Source of the DNA: Brevundimonas vancanneytii
GTDB taxonomy: Bacteria > Pseudomonadota > Alphaproteobacteria > Caulobacterales > Caulobacteraceae
Direction of reading: 5' to 3'
Assembly: GCA_945874855.1 (NCBI GenBank)
Contig: CAMCIP010000001.1
Coordinates: forward strand, 1 to 35,080
DNA: 35,080 nucleotides
Shown here in pieces: positions 8,516 through 16,074 of the stretch. Both the position numbers and the translations under genes were made by a program. A model generated the notes under the pieces. It ran no database searches and was not told the DNA's origin. It saw only the letters and a list, made by a program, of their open reading frames with translations. The stretch's first letter is position 1. Each line of letters starts with the position of its first letter.

Positions 8516-9787
8516 TCAGCCCAGACGACGTCGCCGCTCGGCCGAGCGAAGGGTCGAGCGCAGGAAATCTGCGGGCGGATCGGTCTCGGCGAGCACCTGT
8601 TCCTTGATGGCACGCGGCTCGCCGAACAGGTGACCCTGACCCATGCCGACGTCGAGCTCCAGCACATCGACGATCTGGCGCTCGTTCTCGCATTTCTCGG
8701 CGATCACCTCGATGCCGTAGCGGCGGGTCAGACCGGCGAAGTCGGCCGCGCGGATGTCGGGCAGGGAGGCCAGCGGCGCGCCCCCGTCCATGTCCAGCAG
8801 TTGTTCGATCAGCAGGTCGGCGGCGACCTTGACGAACTTCACGTCGGACCGTTGAAGATCGGCGAAGTCGAGGTCGAGGGTCTGCACCTTGTCGATCGAG
8901 AAGCGGAAGCCGAGGTCGGCCAGCTTGGCCATATTGCGGGCCTCCACCGCGCCGCGCGCGTCGAACGTGGCCTGGCCCAGCTCGAAGATCAGCGCCTGGT
9001 TGAGGTCGCGGTTCTGGTTCAGGAACTCCAGGAACTGCGGGAAGAAGGTCTCGTCGCCCAGGGACGACAGGGCGACGTTGCAGAAGACGCCGACCTTGCG
9101 GTCCTGACGAGCCAGCCGCCGCACGATCTGGGCGCACCGGAACAGCAGCAGATTGTCGATGGCCGGCACCAGCCCCTCGCCCTCGGCGATCGAAAGGTAC
9201 TCGGCCGGCATCATGACCCGGTCGGTCGAATCGCGAAGGCGGGTGAAGCTCTCGTAGAAGACGGTGCGCCGCTGGGGCAGGCTGACGACCGGCTGCAGAT
9301 ACAGATCGACGCGGTTCTCGGTGAGGGCGTCGTGCACCGTGCGCAGCAGGGCGTCGGCCTGCTGGCGACGACGGTCCTCGGACGGTGATGCGGCGGGCGG
9401 CGGCGAAGCCAGCCGCTGGTCGATGCTGTCGCTCATCTGCTGGATCAGCGTCTCCAGCATCCGCACTTCACCCGTCAGGGTCTCGGTCCGCGACAGGGGG
9501 CCGGTCTCGATCGCCTGGGCCAGTTCGGTCAGCGCGCCCTGGGTCTGTTCCATGGCGTCGGCCAGCAGGCGGTGAGCTTCCCGGACCTGGGCGATCTCGG
9601 CGGTCAGGCGGCGCGCGCGGCCGGCTGATGCCACCGCCACATGCACCACGCCAAGCAGGCCCATCGTACCGAGGGTCCCGGCAATCCCCGCCCCGCCGCC
9701 GAGGCCACCACGCCACAGCAACGCGCCGACCGTCATGGCGAGGAACAGGTAGCCGAAGAACAGGAATCCCGTAGTGACTGCGCGCAT
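8516..9787 (-). CDS. tipF: TipF-like membrane-anchored degenerate EAL-domain protein
   Basis: This 423-residue protein starts at the ATG at 9787. Two N-terminal membrane segments (about 4-25 and 33-53) are followed by a coiled-coil-like stretch (about 58-125), a Pro/Ser linker and a C-terminal EAL-type domain (about 145-400). The architecture matches Caulobacter TipF, a c-di-GMP receptor needed for flagellum assembly at the cell pole. The EAL signature is altered: EAL reads ESF (Glu179, YESFTRLR), and the DDFGTG metal loop is replaced by SIDKVQTLD. Asn in FCNVALSS, Glu in IFELGQ and Lys in VKFVKV remain. This suggests binding rather than hydrolysis of c-di-GMP. Assignment to TipF rests on architecture and motifs and no flagellar gene is nearby, so another degenerate EAL protein is possible. 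Confidence 0.75.
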   Translation of the reverse strand: MRAVTTGFLFFGYLFLAMTVGALLWRGGLGGGAGIAGTLGTMGLLGVVHVAVASAGRARRLTAEIAQVREAHRLLADAMEQTQGALTELAQAIETGPLSRTETLTGEVRMLETLIQQMSDSIDQRLASPPPAASPSEDRRRQQADALLRTVHDALTENRVDLYLQPVVSLPQRRTVFYESFTRLRDSTDRVMMPAEYLSIAEGEGLVPAIDNLLLFRCAQIVRRLARQDRKVGVFCNVALSSLGDETFFPQFLEFLNQNRDLNQALIFELGQATFDARGAVEARNMAKLADLGFRFSIDKVQTLDLDFADLQRSDVKFVKVAADLLIEQLLDMDGGAPLASLPDIRAADFAGLTRRYGIEVIAEKCENERQIVDVLELDVGMGQGHLFGEPRAIKEQVLAETDPPADFLRSTLRSAERRRRLG

Positions 9788-9880
9788 GTCGGTCGGTGTG
9801 AACCCGCCTTCCTGGATGGAATCGCGCCAGTATCCGGCTATTGCATCGGAACGGCCATAGGGCCGGGCAAGATTCACGAC

Positions 9881-9892
9881 ACGGGGCCCCGT
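9881..9892. repeat. 12-bp perfect palindrome before the SDR start
   Basis: ACGGGGCCCCGT is a perfect palindrome ending three bases before the SDR start codon at 9896, in the 108-bp divergent region between the TipF-like gene and the SDR gene. The spot normally holds the ribosome site, and its GGGG may serve as one. It could be a repressor operator, but such words also arise by chance in GC-rich DNA. Confidence 0.35.
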
Positions 9893-9895
9893 CGC

Positions 9896-10666
9896 ATGCA
9901 GTTGTTCGATCTCACCGGCAAGACCGCCGTCATCACGGGCTCCTCGCGCGGCATCGGCAAGGCGATCGCCGAGCGCATGGCCGAGCACGGCGCCAATGTC
10001 GTCATTTCGTCCCGCAAGGCCGCGCCCTGCGACGAGGTGGCGGCTGAAATCAACGCCCGCTTCGGCGAGGGCCGCGCCATCGCGGTGCCGGCCAACATCG
10101 CCTCCAAGGACGACCTGCAGCGACTGGTCGACGAGACCCGCGCCGCGTTCGGCCGGGTCGACGTCCTGGTCTGCAACGCTGCGTCGAACCCCTATGCCGG
10201 GCCGATGGCGGGCATATCGGACGACCAGTTCGACAAGATCCTGCAGAACAATGTCGTTTCCAACCACTGGCTGATCCAGATGGTGGCGCCCGAGATGCTG
10301 GAGCGTCGCGACGGTTCGATCATCATCGTGTCGTCGATCGGGGGCCTGCGCGGCAATGCCCTGATCGGCGCCTACAATATCTCCAAGGCGGCCGACATGC
10401 AGCTGGCGCGGAACCTGGCCGTGGAGTGGGGACCGTCGAACGTGCGGGTCAACTGCATCGCGCCGGGCCTGATCCAGACCGACTTCGCCCGCTACCTCTG
10501 GGAAAACCCGGAGATTCTGAAGGTCGCCACCGACCCCGCGCCCCTGCGCCGTATCGGCCAGCCCGACGAGATCGCCGGCGCGGCCGTGTATCTGGCCTCG
10601 CCGGCCTCCACCTATATGACGGGCCAGACCCTGGTCGTCGACGGCGGGATCACCATTGCCTGGTGA
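9896..10666 (+). CDS. SDR family oxidoreductase (classical type)
   Basis: This 256-residue short-chain dehydrogenase/reductase starts at the ATG at 9896. The NAD(P)-binding motif TGSSRGIG is at 14-21, NAAS near 95, and the catalytic residues are Ser147, Tyr160 and Lys164 (YNISK). The C-terminal PGLIQTDFAR and a final GGITIAW-type end are standard. Arg40 following the second beta strand (ISSRK) hints at NADP(H) preference. It resembles the group that includes glucose dehydrogenase and 3-oxoacyl-ACP reductase homologues, but the substrate cannot be named. Its last codons overlap the proposed TTG start of the acyltransferase by 11 bp, so the two genes are cotranscribed and probably translationally coupled. 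The overlap suggests a lipid-related role only weakly. Confidence 0.92.
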   Translation: MQLFDLTGKTAVITGSSRGIGKAIAERMAEHGANVVISSRKAAPCDEVAAEINARFGEGRAIAVPANIASKDDLQRLVDETRAAFGRVDVLVCNAASNPYAGPMAGISDDQFDKILQNNVVSNHWLIQMVAPEMLERRDGSIIIVSSIGGLRGNALIGAYNISKAADMQLARNLAVEWGPSNVRVNCIAPGLIQTDFARYLWENPEILKVATDPAPLRRIGQPDEIAGAAVYLASPASTYMTGQTLVVDGGITIAW

Positions 10667-11588
10667 GGCCCCGCGCGCGCCGGGTCTCCGGCAGGACCTC
10701 ATCTGGCGGCTGGAGGCGGTCGGCTTCGCGGGCCTGACGGCGCTGCTCCGGCTGATGGGGGTGGAGCGGGCCTCGGACTTCGGCGGCTGGCTGCTGAAGA
10801 CCCTGGGGCCGCGCACGGGCACCCACCGGACGGTTCTGCGCAACCTGCGCATCGCCTTTCCCGACATGGACCCGGCGGCGCGTGAGCGTCTCGCGCTGGA
10901 AAGCTGGGAGCGCACCGGCCGAACCTTCGCCGAGACCACCCAGCTGGATCGCATCACCATGGCCTCCGGCCGGCTGGAGGTGGTGGGTCTGGAAAGGCTT
11001 GAGGCCATCCGCGACGGCGACAGGCCCGTGGTGTTCGTCTCGGGCCATCTGGCCTGTTTCGAGACCATGCCGGCGGTCATCCTGGCCGCAGGAATCCCTT
11101 GCCAGATCACCTATCGCGCCGCCAACAACCCCTATGTCGACGCCCAGATCCGTCGGGCTCGGGCGCGGTATGGCGTCAGGCTGTTTGCGCCCAAGGGGGG
11201 AGACGGCGCGCGGGAGCTGCTGGGCGGGCTGGAACGCGGCGAGTCGGTCGCCCTGATGAACGACCAGAAGTTCAGCGACGGGCCGGAGGTGACCTTCTTC
11301 GGGCACCCGGTGAATGCCGCGCCCGGGCCCTCGCGGCTGGCGCTCCGGTTCGGGACCGTGCTCCAGCCGATGAGCGTCGTGCGCCTGCCAGGGGTCCGGT
11401 TCCGCGTGACCGCGCATGAACCGATCGCGCTGGAACGCACCGGCGACCGTTCAGCCGACATCGCCCGGGGGGTTCAGGCGGTGACTGCCTTCGTCGAGGC
11501 CCGGGTCAGGGAAGTGCCGGAAGACTGGTTCTGGGTCCACAAACGCTGGCCCGACAAGGTCTATGCGGCGCTGTCTCCGGAACCCTGA
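10656..11588 (+). CDS. LpxL/HtrB-like lysophospholipid acyltransferase family protein
   Basis: This 310-residue protein of the lipid A late acyltransferase family transfers an acyl chain from acyl-ACP to a lipid A precursor or related lipid at the inner membrane. A hydrophobic N-terminal segment (about 14-35) precedes the catalytic HLACFE motif (His131, Glu136; the HX4E form of this family). Downstream are the substrate-binding-type segments YRAANNPYVD and MNDQKFSDG. The C-terminus EDWFWVHKRWPDK is highly typical. The start is a TTG at 10656 inside the SDR gene; no ATG or GTG lies in frame before conserved sequence. Its 3' end overlaps the convergent response-regulator gene by 28 bp. Confidence 0.9.
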   Translation: MPGEAPRAPGLRQDLIWRLEAVGFAGLTALLRLMGVERASDFGGWLLKTLGPRTGTHRTVLRNLRIAFPDMDPAARERLALESWERTGRTFAETTQLDRITMASGRLEVVGLERLEAIRDGDRPVVFVSGHLACFETMPAVILAAGIPCQITYRAANNPYVDAQIRRARARYGVRLFAPKGGDGARELLGGLERGESVALMNDQKFSDGPEVTFFGHPVNAAPGPSRLALRFGTVLQPMSVVRLPGVRFRVTAHEPIALERTGDRSADIARGVQAVTAFVEARVREVPEDWFWVHKRWPDKVYAALSPEP

Positions 11589-12088
11589 GCTTCGGCGGTC
11601 TGGGCGTCCGTCGCCCGCCGGAACGGCCCCTTGTAGTTGCGCGCCTCTGTGCGTCGGCGGTCAGGACCGAAATAGCCCTCGCTCTTCACAAAGGGGCGGG
11701 GGCGGAAGATCACGGCGTTGATGCGTTCGAGGATGGCCTTGGCCGTGATCGGCTTGACCACAAACTCCGTCACGCCGGCGTCGCGCGCCTCGGTGACGCG
11801 GCTTTTCTCCGAATGGCCCGTCATCATGATGATCGGCAGATAGAGATTTGCGCTGTCCGGGCTGTTGCGGACCAGGCGGGTGAACTCGACGCCGTCCAGC
11901 GGGAACATGTTGAAGTCAACGATGGCCAGGTCGATGGCCTGATCCCGCATGGCGTCCAGCGCCGCCCCGCCGTCGGCCACTTCCCGGATGCGACGGATGC
12001 CCGCCGACTGGAGGATGGCGGAGGTGATGGCCCGCATATGCTGGTTGTCATCGACCAGCAGGACCTGGAGCGTGTTGAGAGACGACAT
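11561..12088 (-). CDS. Single-domain response regulator with Arg-rich C-terminal tail
   Basis: A CheY-like receiver domain (about residues 6-125 of 175) has the acidic pair Asp13-Asp14, phosphorylation site Asp58 (IVDFN), Thr90 (MMTGHS) and Lys112 (VVKP). There is no output domain. A tail of about 45 residues carries PFVKSEGYFGPDRRRTEARNYKG; the FGPDRRR-type tail recurs, as I recall, in other alphaproteobacterial receiver proteins. It would act by protein contact after phosphorylation by an unknown kinase. The hybrid kinase at 16075-17766 is a possible but unproven partner. The C-terminal coding end overlaps the convergent acyltransferase by 28 bp. No clear ribosome site precedes the ATG. Confidence 0.9.
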   Translation of the reverse strand: MSSLNTLQVLLVDDNQHMRAITSAILQSAGIRRIREVADGGAALDAMRDQAIDLAIVDFNMFPLDGVEFTRLVRNSPDSANLYLPIIMMTGHSEKSRVTEARDAGVTEFVVKPITAKAILERINAVIFRPRPFVKSEGYFGPDRRRTEARNYKGPFRRATDAQTAEAQGSGDSAA

Positions 12089-12193
12089 GGGGGAGTTGCT
12101 GGGTTTCGCCGCGGATCTGCGGCCTGACTCCCATCCCTAGCCAATGCCATGACTCGGGTCCACAATGGGAAACGACGATTCCCCATAATCTCC

Positions 12194-13036
12194 TCAGGCG
12201 ATAGAAGACTCCGAAGTCCGCACCAGCAGGGAGGGGTCCAGGTTCCTGTCACGCCATTTGAGGCGCCAGCACAGATGGGGGCCGGTCGCCCGGCCCGTGG
12301 ACCCCACGAGCCCGAGGACCTCGCCCGCCCTCACTGAGCGGCCGACCGCCACCTCGATCCGTGACTGGTGCAGATAGGCGCTGATCACGCCCTGGCCGTG
12401 GTCGATCAGCGTCAGTCCGCCCTCGAAATGCAGTCCGGGCTGGGCCAGCACCACCTTGCCGCCGGCGGGCGCCAGGATCGGCGTGCCCGCGGCGGCACCC
12501 AGGTCGATGCCGTAGTGGGGCCGCGCGGGCGTCCCGTTCAGCACCCTCTGCGCGCCCCAGGCACTGGTCACCCGCACCGCGGCCAGCGGCCAGCGGAAGC
12601 CCGTCCGGAAGCCGTCGCCCTCGACCCGGCTGGCGAAGGCCTCGGTCTTCAGCGCCACTTCGCGCTCGATGCGGGCCAGCAGGGCCGGATCGCTGGGTGT
12701 CACGGTTGCGGGGGGCAGGCCGTCGACCCGGGTGGAAGGGAACCGGCCCCGCATCAGGGTCAGGGTCTGGCGGGCCTGTTCGCGGCCGCGCCGCACCACG
12801 ATCTCGGTCTGCAGCGGCCCGTCGCGGTCGAAGCCGATGAAGAACCAGCCGTCGGCCGACGCCGTCGCCAGCGCCTCGCCGTCCACGTAAACCAATGCTC
12901 CCGGGGCGGTGCGGCCGATCACATGGCCGCCCTGAACCAACCGGCCATCGAGACTGAGAGGAATGTCGGCCCGCGCCGACGTGGGCAGGGCCAGGGCGGC
13001 GGCACCGGCCAGAACGGCGCGCCGGTCGGCGATCAT
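12194..13036 (-). CDS. M23 (LytM/lysostaphin-type) metallopeptidase, exported
   Basis: This 280-residue envelope protein begins with DRRAVLAGAAALALPTSARA, a signal peptide with a twin-arginine pair that may use Tat. A beta-rich N-terminal region (about 28-130) precedes the M23 domain (about 150-270). Zinc-site residues are seen in HYGIDLG (His and Asp), with a His in YLHQSR. The usual HxH motif reads PHLCWRL, so the last His is Cys. M23 enzymes cut peptidoglycan cross-links; members with lost ligands act as activators. The start is the ATG at 13036, overlapping the DUF2093 stop as ATGA, so it is coupled to that gene and to xseA upstream. Confidence 0.88.
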   Translation of the reverse strand: MIADRRAVLAGAAALALPTSARADIPLSLDGRLVQGGHVIGRTAPGALVYVDGEALATASADGWFFIGFDRDGPLQTEIVVRRGREQARQTLTLMRGRFPSTRVDGLPPATVTPSDPALLARIEREVALKTEAFASRVEGDGFRTGFRWPLAAVRVTSAWGAQRVLNGTPARPHYGIDLGAAAGTPILAPAGGKVVLAQPGLHFEGGLTLIDHGQGVISAYLHQSRIEVAVGRSVRAGEVLGLVGSTGRATGPHLCWRLKWRDRNLDPSLLVRTSESSIA

Positions 13037-13224
13037 TTCAGCCCGGCCATGGCCTCGACGGCCTGTTCCGGTCCGAAATAGGCCTCCTGCCGCTCGGCCG
13101 ACCAGTATCGCAGGATCTCCAGCGGTATCGGCCGCCCGCTCACCGCACACCGCACGAAACGGCCCGGACGAACGACCGAATAGTCGCCGTCGCCATAGGT
13201 CAGTCTGGCTTCCTGATCGGTCAT
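13033..13224 (-). CDS. DUF2093 domain protein
   Basis: This is a 63-residue cytoplasmic protein. It matches the small alphaproteobacterial DUF2093 family, with ARLTYGDGDYSVVRPG and a conserved CAVSGRPIPLEILRYWS core ending near AYFGP. The function is unknown. It lies 26 bp after xseA and overlaps the M23 peptidase by four bases, so it is the middle gene of a tight three-gene unit. A single Cys is followed by GRPIPL. Confidence 0.88.
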   Translation of the reverse strand: MTDQEARLTYGDGDYSVVRPGRFVRCAVSGRPIPLEILRYWSAERQEAYFGPEQAVEAMAGLK

Positions 13225-13250
13225 CTCCGCACCTTACCGCCTCGCCGCGT

Positions 13251-14705
13251 CTAGAACAGCGCGCCCTGATCCGGCTCCGCGCGTCGGGGCCGGGGTGTGG
13301 CCGCCGCGACGCTGGGGCCGCTGCTGTCAACGGTCGCCCCGGCGGCGCCGTCGGGCATGACCAGCCGCACCCTGAGGCCCGGCGTCAGCGCGGCCGCCGA
13401 GGTCAGCCAGCCACCGTCCGCCGCCTCCACGCGCGCGAAGCCGGGCTTGGGCCGGGCCGGGTCAAGGGTCACCAGGGCCCGCGACAGGGCGGACAGGGTC
13501 TCCCGTCGACGCGCCAGGGCGGGGGGAAAGGCCTCAAGCCGCAGCGCGACTGCATCCAGCCGCGCGCGACGACGCTCCAGGGCGCGCTCCAGCAGGTGAG
13601 GGCCCAGCCGGGCGCCGACGGCGGCGGCGCGGCGCTCATGGACCGCCCGGTTTCGCTCCACCCCGGCACCCAGCCGCAGGCCGGCCTGATCCAGTCGCTG
13701 GCGGGGCAGGGCCAGCAGGTCGTCGGCCCGCGACGGCAGACCTCGCGCCGCCCCCCGCAGACGGGTGCGGCGGTCCTCGACGATCCGGCCGGACGCCCGC
13801 GCCGCGCGCCCGCCCAGTTCCGCGAGAGCGGCGACAAGGTCGGCCAGCACAGGGGTGGCGATCTCGGCCGCGCCCGTCGGCGTGGGGGCCCGACGGTCGG
13901 ACACGAAGTCGATCAGGGTGGTGTCCGTCTCGTGGCCGACGGCCGAGATGACGGGGATTTGCGCCGCCGCCACGGTGCGGGCCAGGGCCTCATCGTTGAA
14001 GGGCCAGAGGTCCTCCACCGACCCTCCGCCGCGCGCGACAATGACCAGATCGGGCCGGGGCACAGCCGACCCCTGGCCCAGGGCGTCGAAGCCTCGGACG
14101 GCGGCCGCCACCTGGGCCGCGGCGGCGTCGCCCTGGACCACCACCGGCCAGACGATCACCCGACAGGGCCAGCGTTCGGCGATCCGGTGCAGAACGTCGC
14201 GGATCACCGCCCCGGTCGGGCTGGTGATCACACCAATCACGGCGGGATGGCCGGGCAGGAGCACCTTGCGCGCAGGGTCGAACAGGCCCTCGTCGCGCAA
14301 CTGGGTCTTGAGCGCCTCCAGCCGGGCCAGCAGGGCCCCGGCGCCGGCGGCCTCCACCGTCTCGATGACGATCTGATAGGTGGATCGCGCCGGATAGCTG
14401 GTGATCTTGCCGGTGACGATCACCTCCATTCCGGTCTCGGGCTGGATGCCGAGACCCCGCACCGAGCCCTTCCAGATCACGCCGTCGATGGCGGCCTTGT
14501 CATCCTTCAGCGTCAGATAGACATGGCCCGAGGCATGACGATTGATCTTCGAGACCTCGCCGCGAAGGCGGACATGGCCGAACCGGTCCTCCAGCGTGCG
14601 CTTCAGGGCGAAGGCCAGTTCCGAAACCGTCTGCGGGGCGTCGTTCCCCCGCCGCGGCGGCAGAGCGTCGGCAGGGCCTTCGAAGACATAGGAATCGTCG
14701 CTCAT
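13251..14705 (-). CDS. xseA: Exodeoxyribonuclease VII large subunit
   Basis: This is the catalytic subunit of the exonuclease that degrades single-stranded DNA into oligonucleotides, working with several copies of XseB. It has 484 residues. An N-terminal OB-fold (about 25-125) contains VSKINRHASGHVYLTLKD. The nuclease core has GVITSPTGAVIRD (about 158-170), VARGGGSVEDLWPFNDE (about 223-239) and SAVGHETDTTLIDFVSDRRAPTPT (about 264-277). A long Arg/Ala-rich helical region follows, as usual for the coiled arms of the enzyme. xseB is not in the window. It is divergent from purD across 82 bp and heads the cluster with DUF2093 and the M23 peptidase. Confidence 0.96.
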   Translation of the reverse strand: MSDDSYVFEGPADALPPRRGNDAPQTVSELAFALKRTLEDRFGHVRLRGEVSKINRHASGHVYLTLKDDKAAIDGVIWKGSVRGLGIQPETGMEVIVTGKITSYPARSTYQIVIETVEAAGAGALLARLEALKTQLRDEGLFDPARKVLLPGHPAVIGVITSPTGAVIRDVLHRIAERWPCRVIVWPVVVQGDAAAAQVAAAVRGFDALGQGSAVPRPDLVIVARGGGSVEDLWPFNDEALARTVAAAQIPVISAVGHETDTTLIDFVSDRRAPTPTGAAEIATPVLADLVAALAELGGRAARASGRIVEDRRTRLRGAARGLPSRADDLLALPRQRLDQAGLRLGAGVERNRAVHERRAAAVGARLGPHLLERALERRRARLDAVALRLEAFPPALARRRETLSALSRALVTLDPARPKPGFARVEAADGGWLTSAAALTPGLRVRLVMPDGAAGATVDSSGPSVAAATPRPRRAEPDQGALF

Positions 14706-14787
14706 CGTCCCTGTTTAGGCCGAGCCCCGACCCGCGGAAACCGCCGATGCTTGACCCCGACCACGGGCACGGCCATTCCCCCGGCCA

Positions 14788-16068
14788 ATGAACATCCTTC
14801 TGGTCGGATCGGGCGGGCGCGAGCATGCCCTGGCGTGGAAGATCGCCCAGTCGCCGCTGGTCCGGCGACTCGTCTGCGCGCCCGGCAATCCGGGCATCGC
14901 CAGACATGCCGAGTTGCGACCGGATCTGAAGGTCACCGACGCCGACGGCCTCACCGCCCTGGCGCGGGAGATCAAGGCCGATCTGGTCGTCGTCGGGCCC
15001 GAGTCGGCGCTGGAGGTCGGGCTGGCCGACCGGCTGGCGGCGGCGGGCATCCCCTGTTTCGGCCCGTCGGCCCGGGCGGCGCGGCTGGAGACGTCCAAGG
15101 CCTTCGCCAAGGGCTTCCTCGAGCGGTGGGACATCCCGACGGCCGGCTTCGGCGTCTATGAGAAGATGAGCGAGGCGCGCGACGCCCTGAAGGTGTTCAA
15201 GCCGCCCTATGTGATCAAGGCCGACGGTCTGGCGGCCGGCAAGGGCGTGGCCATCAGCCCGGATCGCAAGGACGCCGAGGCCGAGCTGGCCCGGATGCTG
15301 GGCGGCAGGTTCGGCAAGGCCGGCGCGCGGGTGGTGATCGAGGAGTTCATGGAGGGGGAGGAGGGCTCCCTGTTCGCCCTGTGCGACGGACGGCACGCTG
15401 TGCTGTTCGGCGGTGCGCAGGATCACAAGCGCGCCTTTGACGGAGATCTGGGCCCCAACACCGGCGGCATGGGGGCCTATTCGCCGGCGCCCGTCTTCAC
15501 CCCCGACCTGGTCGAGGCGGTCGAGCGCCGGATCGTGGCCCCGACCCTGGCCGGAATGGCGCAGGAGGGCACGCCGTTCCGCGGGGTCCTGTTCGCCGGG
15601 TTGATGGCCACCGCCGAGGGGCCGAAGGTGGTGGAGTTCAACGCCCGCTTCGGCGATCCTGAATGTCAGGTGCTGATGATGCGGCTGGCCGATGATCTGG
15701 TGCCCTGGCTTCTGGCCTGCGCGCGAGGGGACCTGTCGCGGCTGGGGTCGCCGGAGTTCCGGCCCCAGGCCTGCGTCGGCGTGGTGATGGCGGCCAAGGG
15801 CTATCCGGACAGTCCGCTGGAAGGCTCGATCATCCGCGGCGCCGAACGCGACTTCGGGCCCCATGTGCAGGTGTTCCATGCCGGTACGCGCCGCGACGAG
15901 CAGGGCGCCCTGGTCGCGGCGGGCGGGAGGGTGCTGACCGTCTGCGCCCTCGGCGACGACGTGGCCGAGGCCCGCGAACGCGCCTATGCCGCCGTCAAGA
16001 GCATCGACTGGCCTGGCGGCTTCCACCGGTCGGACATTGCCTGGCGGGCGCTGGAGGCGCGGGACTAG
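14788..16068 (+). CDS. purD: Phosphoribosylamine--glycine ligase (GARS)
   Basis: This is the second step of purine synthesis: 5-phosphoribosylamine plus glycine and ATP give GAR. It has 426 residues, the usual length. The N-terminal domain begins with LLVGSGGREHALAWK (5-19). The ATP-grasp part shows YVIKADGLAAGKGV (about 140-153) and QDHKRAFDGDLGPNTGGMGAYSP (about 211-233). The metal-binding end has EFNARFGDPECQVL (about 285-298). The ATG at 14788 opens a protein that begins exactly at the conserved motif. It converges with the hybrid kinase gene with only 6 bp between stops. Confidence 0.97.
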   Translation: MNILLVGSGGREHALAWKIAQSPLVRRLVCAPGNPGIARHAELRPDLKVTDADGLTALAREIKADLVVVGPESALEVGLADRLAAAGIPCFGPSARAARLETSKAFAKGFLERWDIPTAGFGVYEKMSEARDALKVFKPPYVIKADGLAAGKGVAISPDRKDAEAELARMLGGRFGKAGARVVIEEFMEGEEGSLFALCDGRHAVLFGGAQDHKRAFDGDLGPNTGGMGAYSPAPVFTPDLVEAVERRIVAPTLAGMAQEGTPFRGVLFAGLMATAEGPKVVEFNARFGDPECQVLMMRLADDLVPWLLACARGDLSRLGSPEFRPQACVGVVMAAKGYPDSPLEGSIIRGAERDFGPHVQVFHAGTRRDEQGALVAAGGRVLTVCALGDDVAEARERAYAAVKSIDWPGGFHRSDIAWRALEARD

Positions 16069-16074
16069 GCGGCA

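Noticed and set aside
9788..11110. Upstream in-frame extension of the EAL gene on the minus strand
   Set aside because: The frame stays open across the plus-strand SDR and acyltransferase genes, but the membrane segment begins right at the ATG at 9787, so the extension is a shadow.
12164..12185. Imperfect hairpin ATGGGAA/TTCCCCAT after the M23 peptidase stop
   Set aside because: Five-pair stem with a bulge and no T-tract; too weak to call a terminator.
12963..15161. 732-codon plus-strand frame opposite xseA
   Set aside because: Crosses xseA, its intergenic region and the start of purD, with Arg/Gly/Pro-rich low-complexity sequence and no domain.
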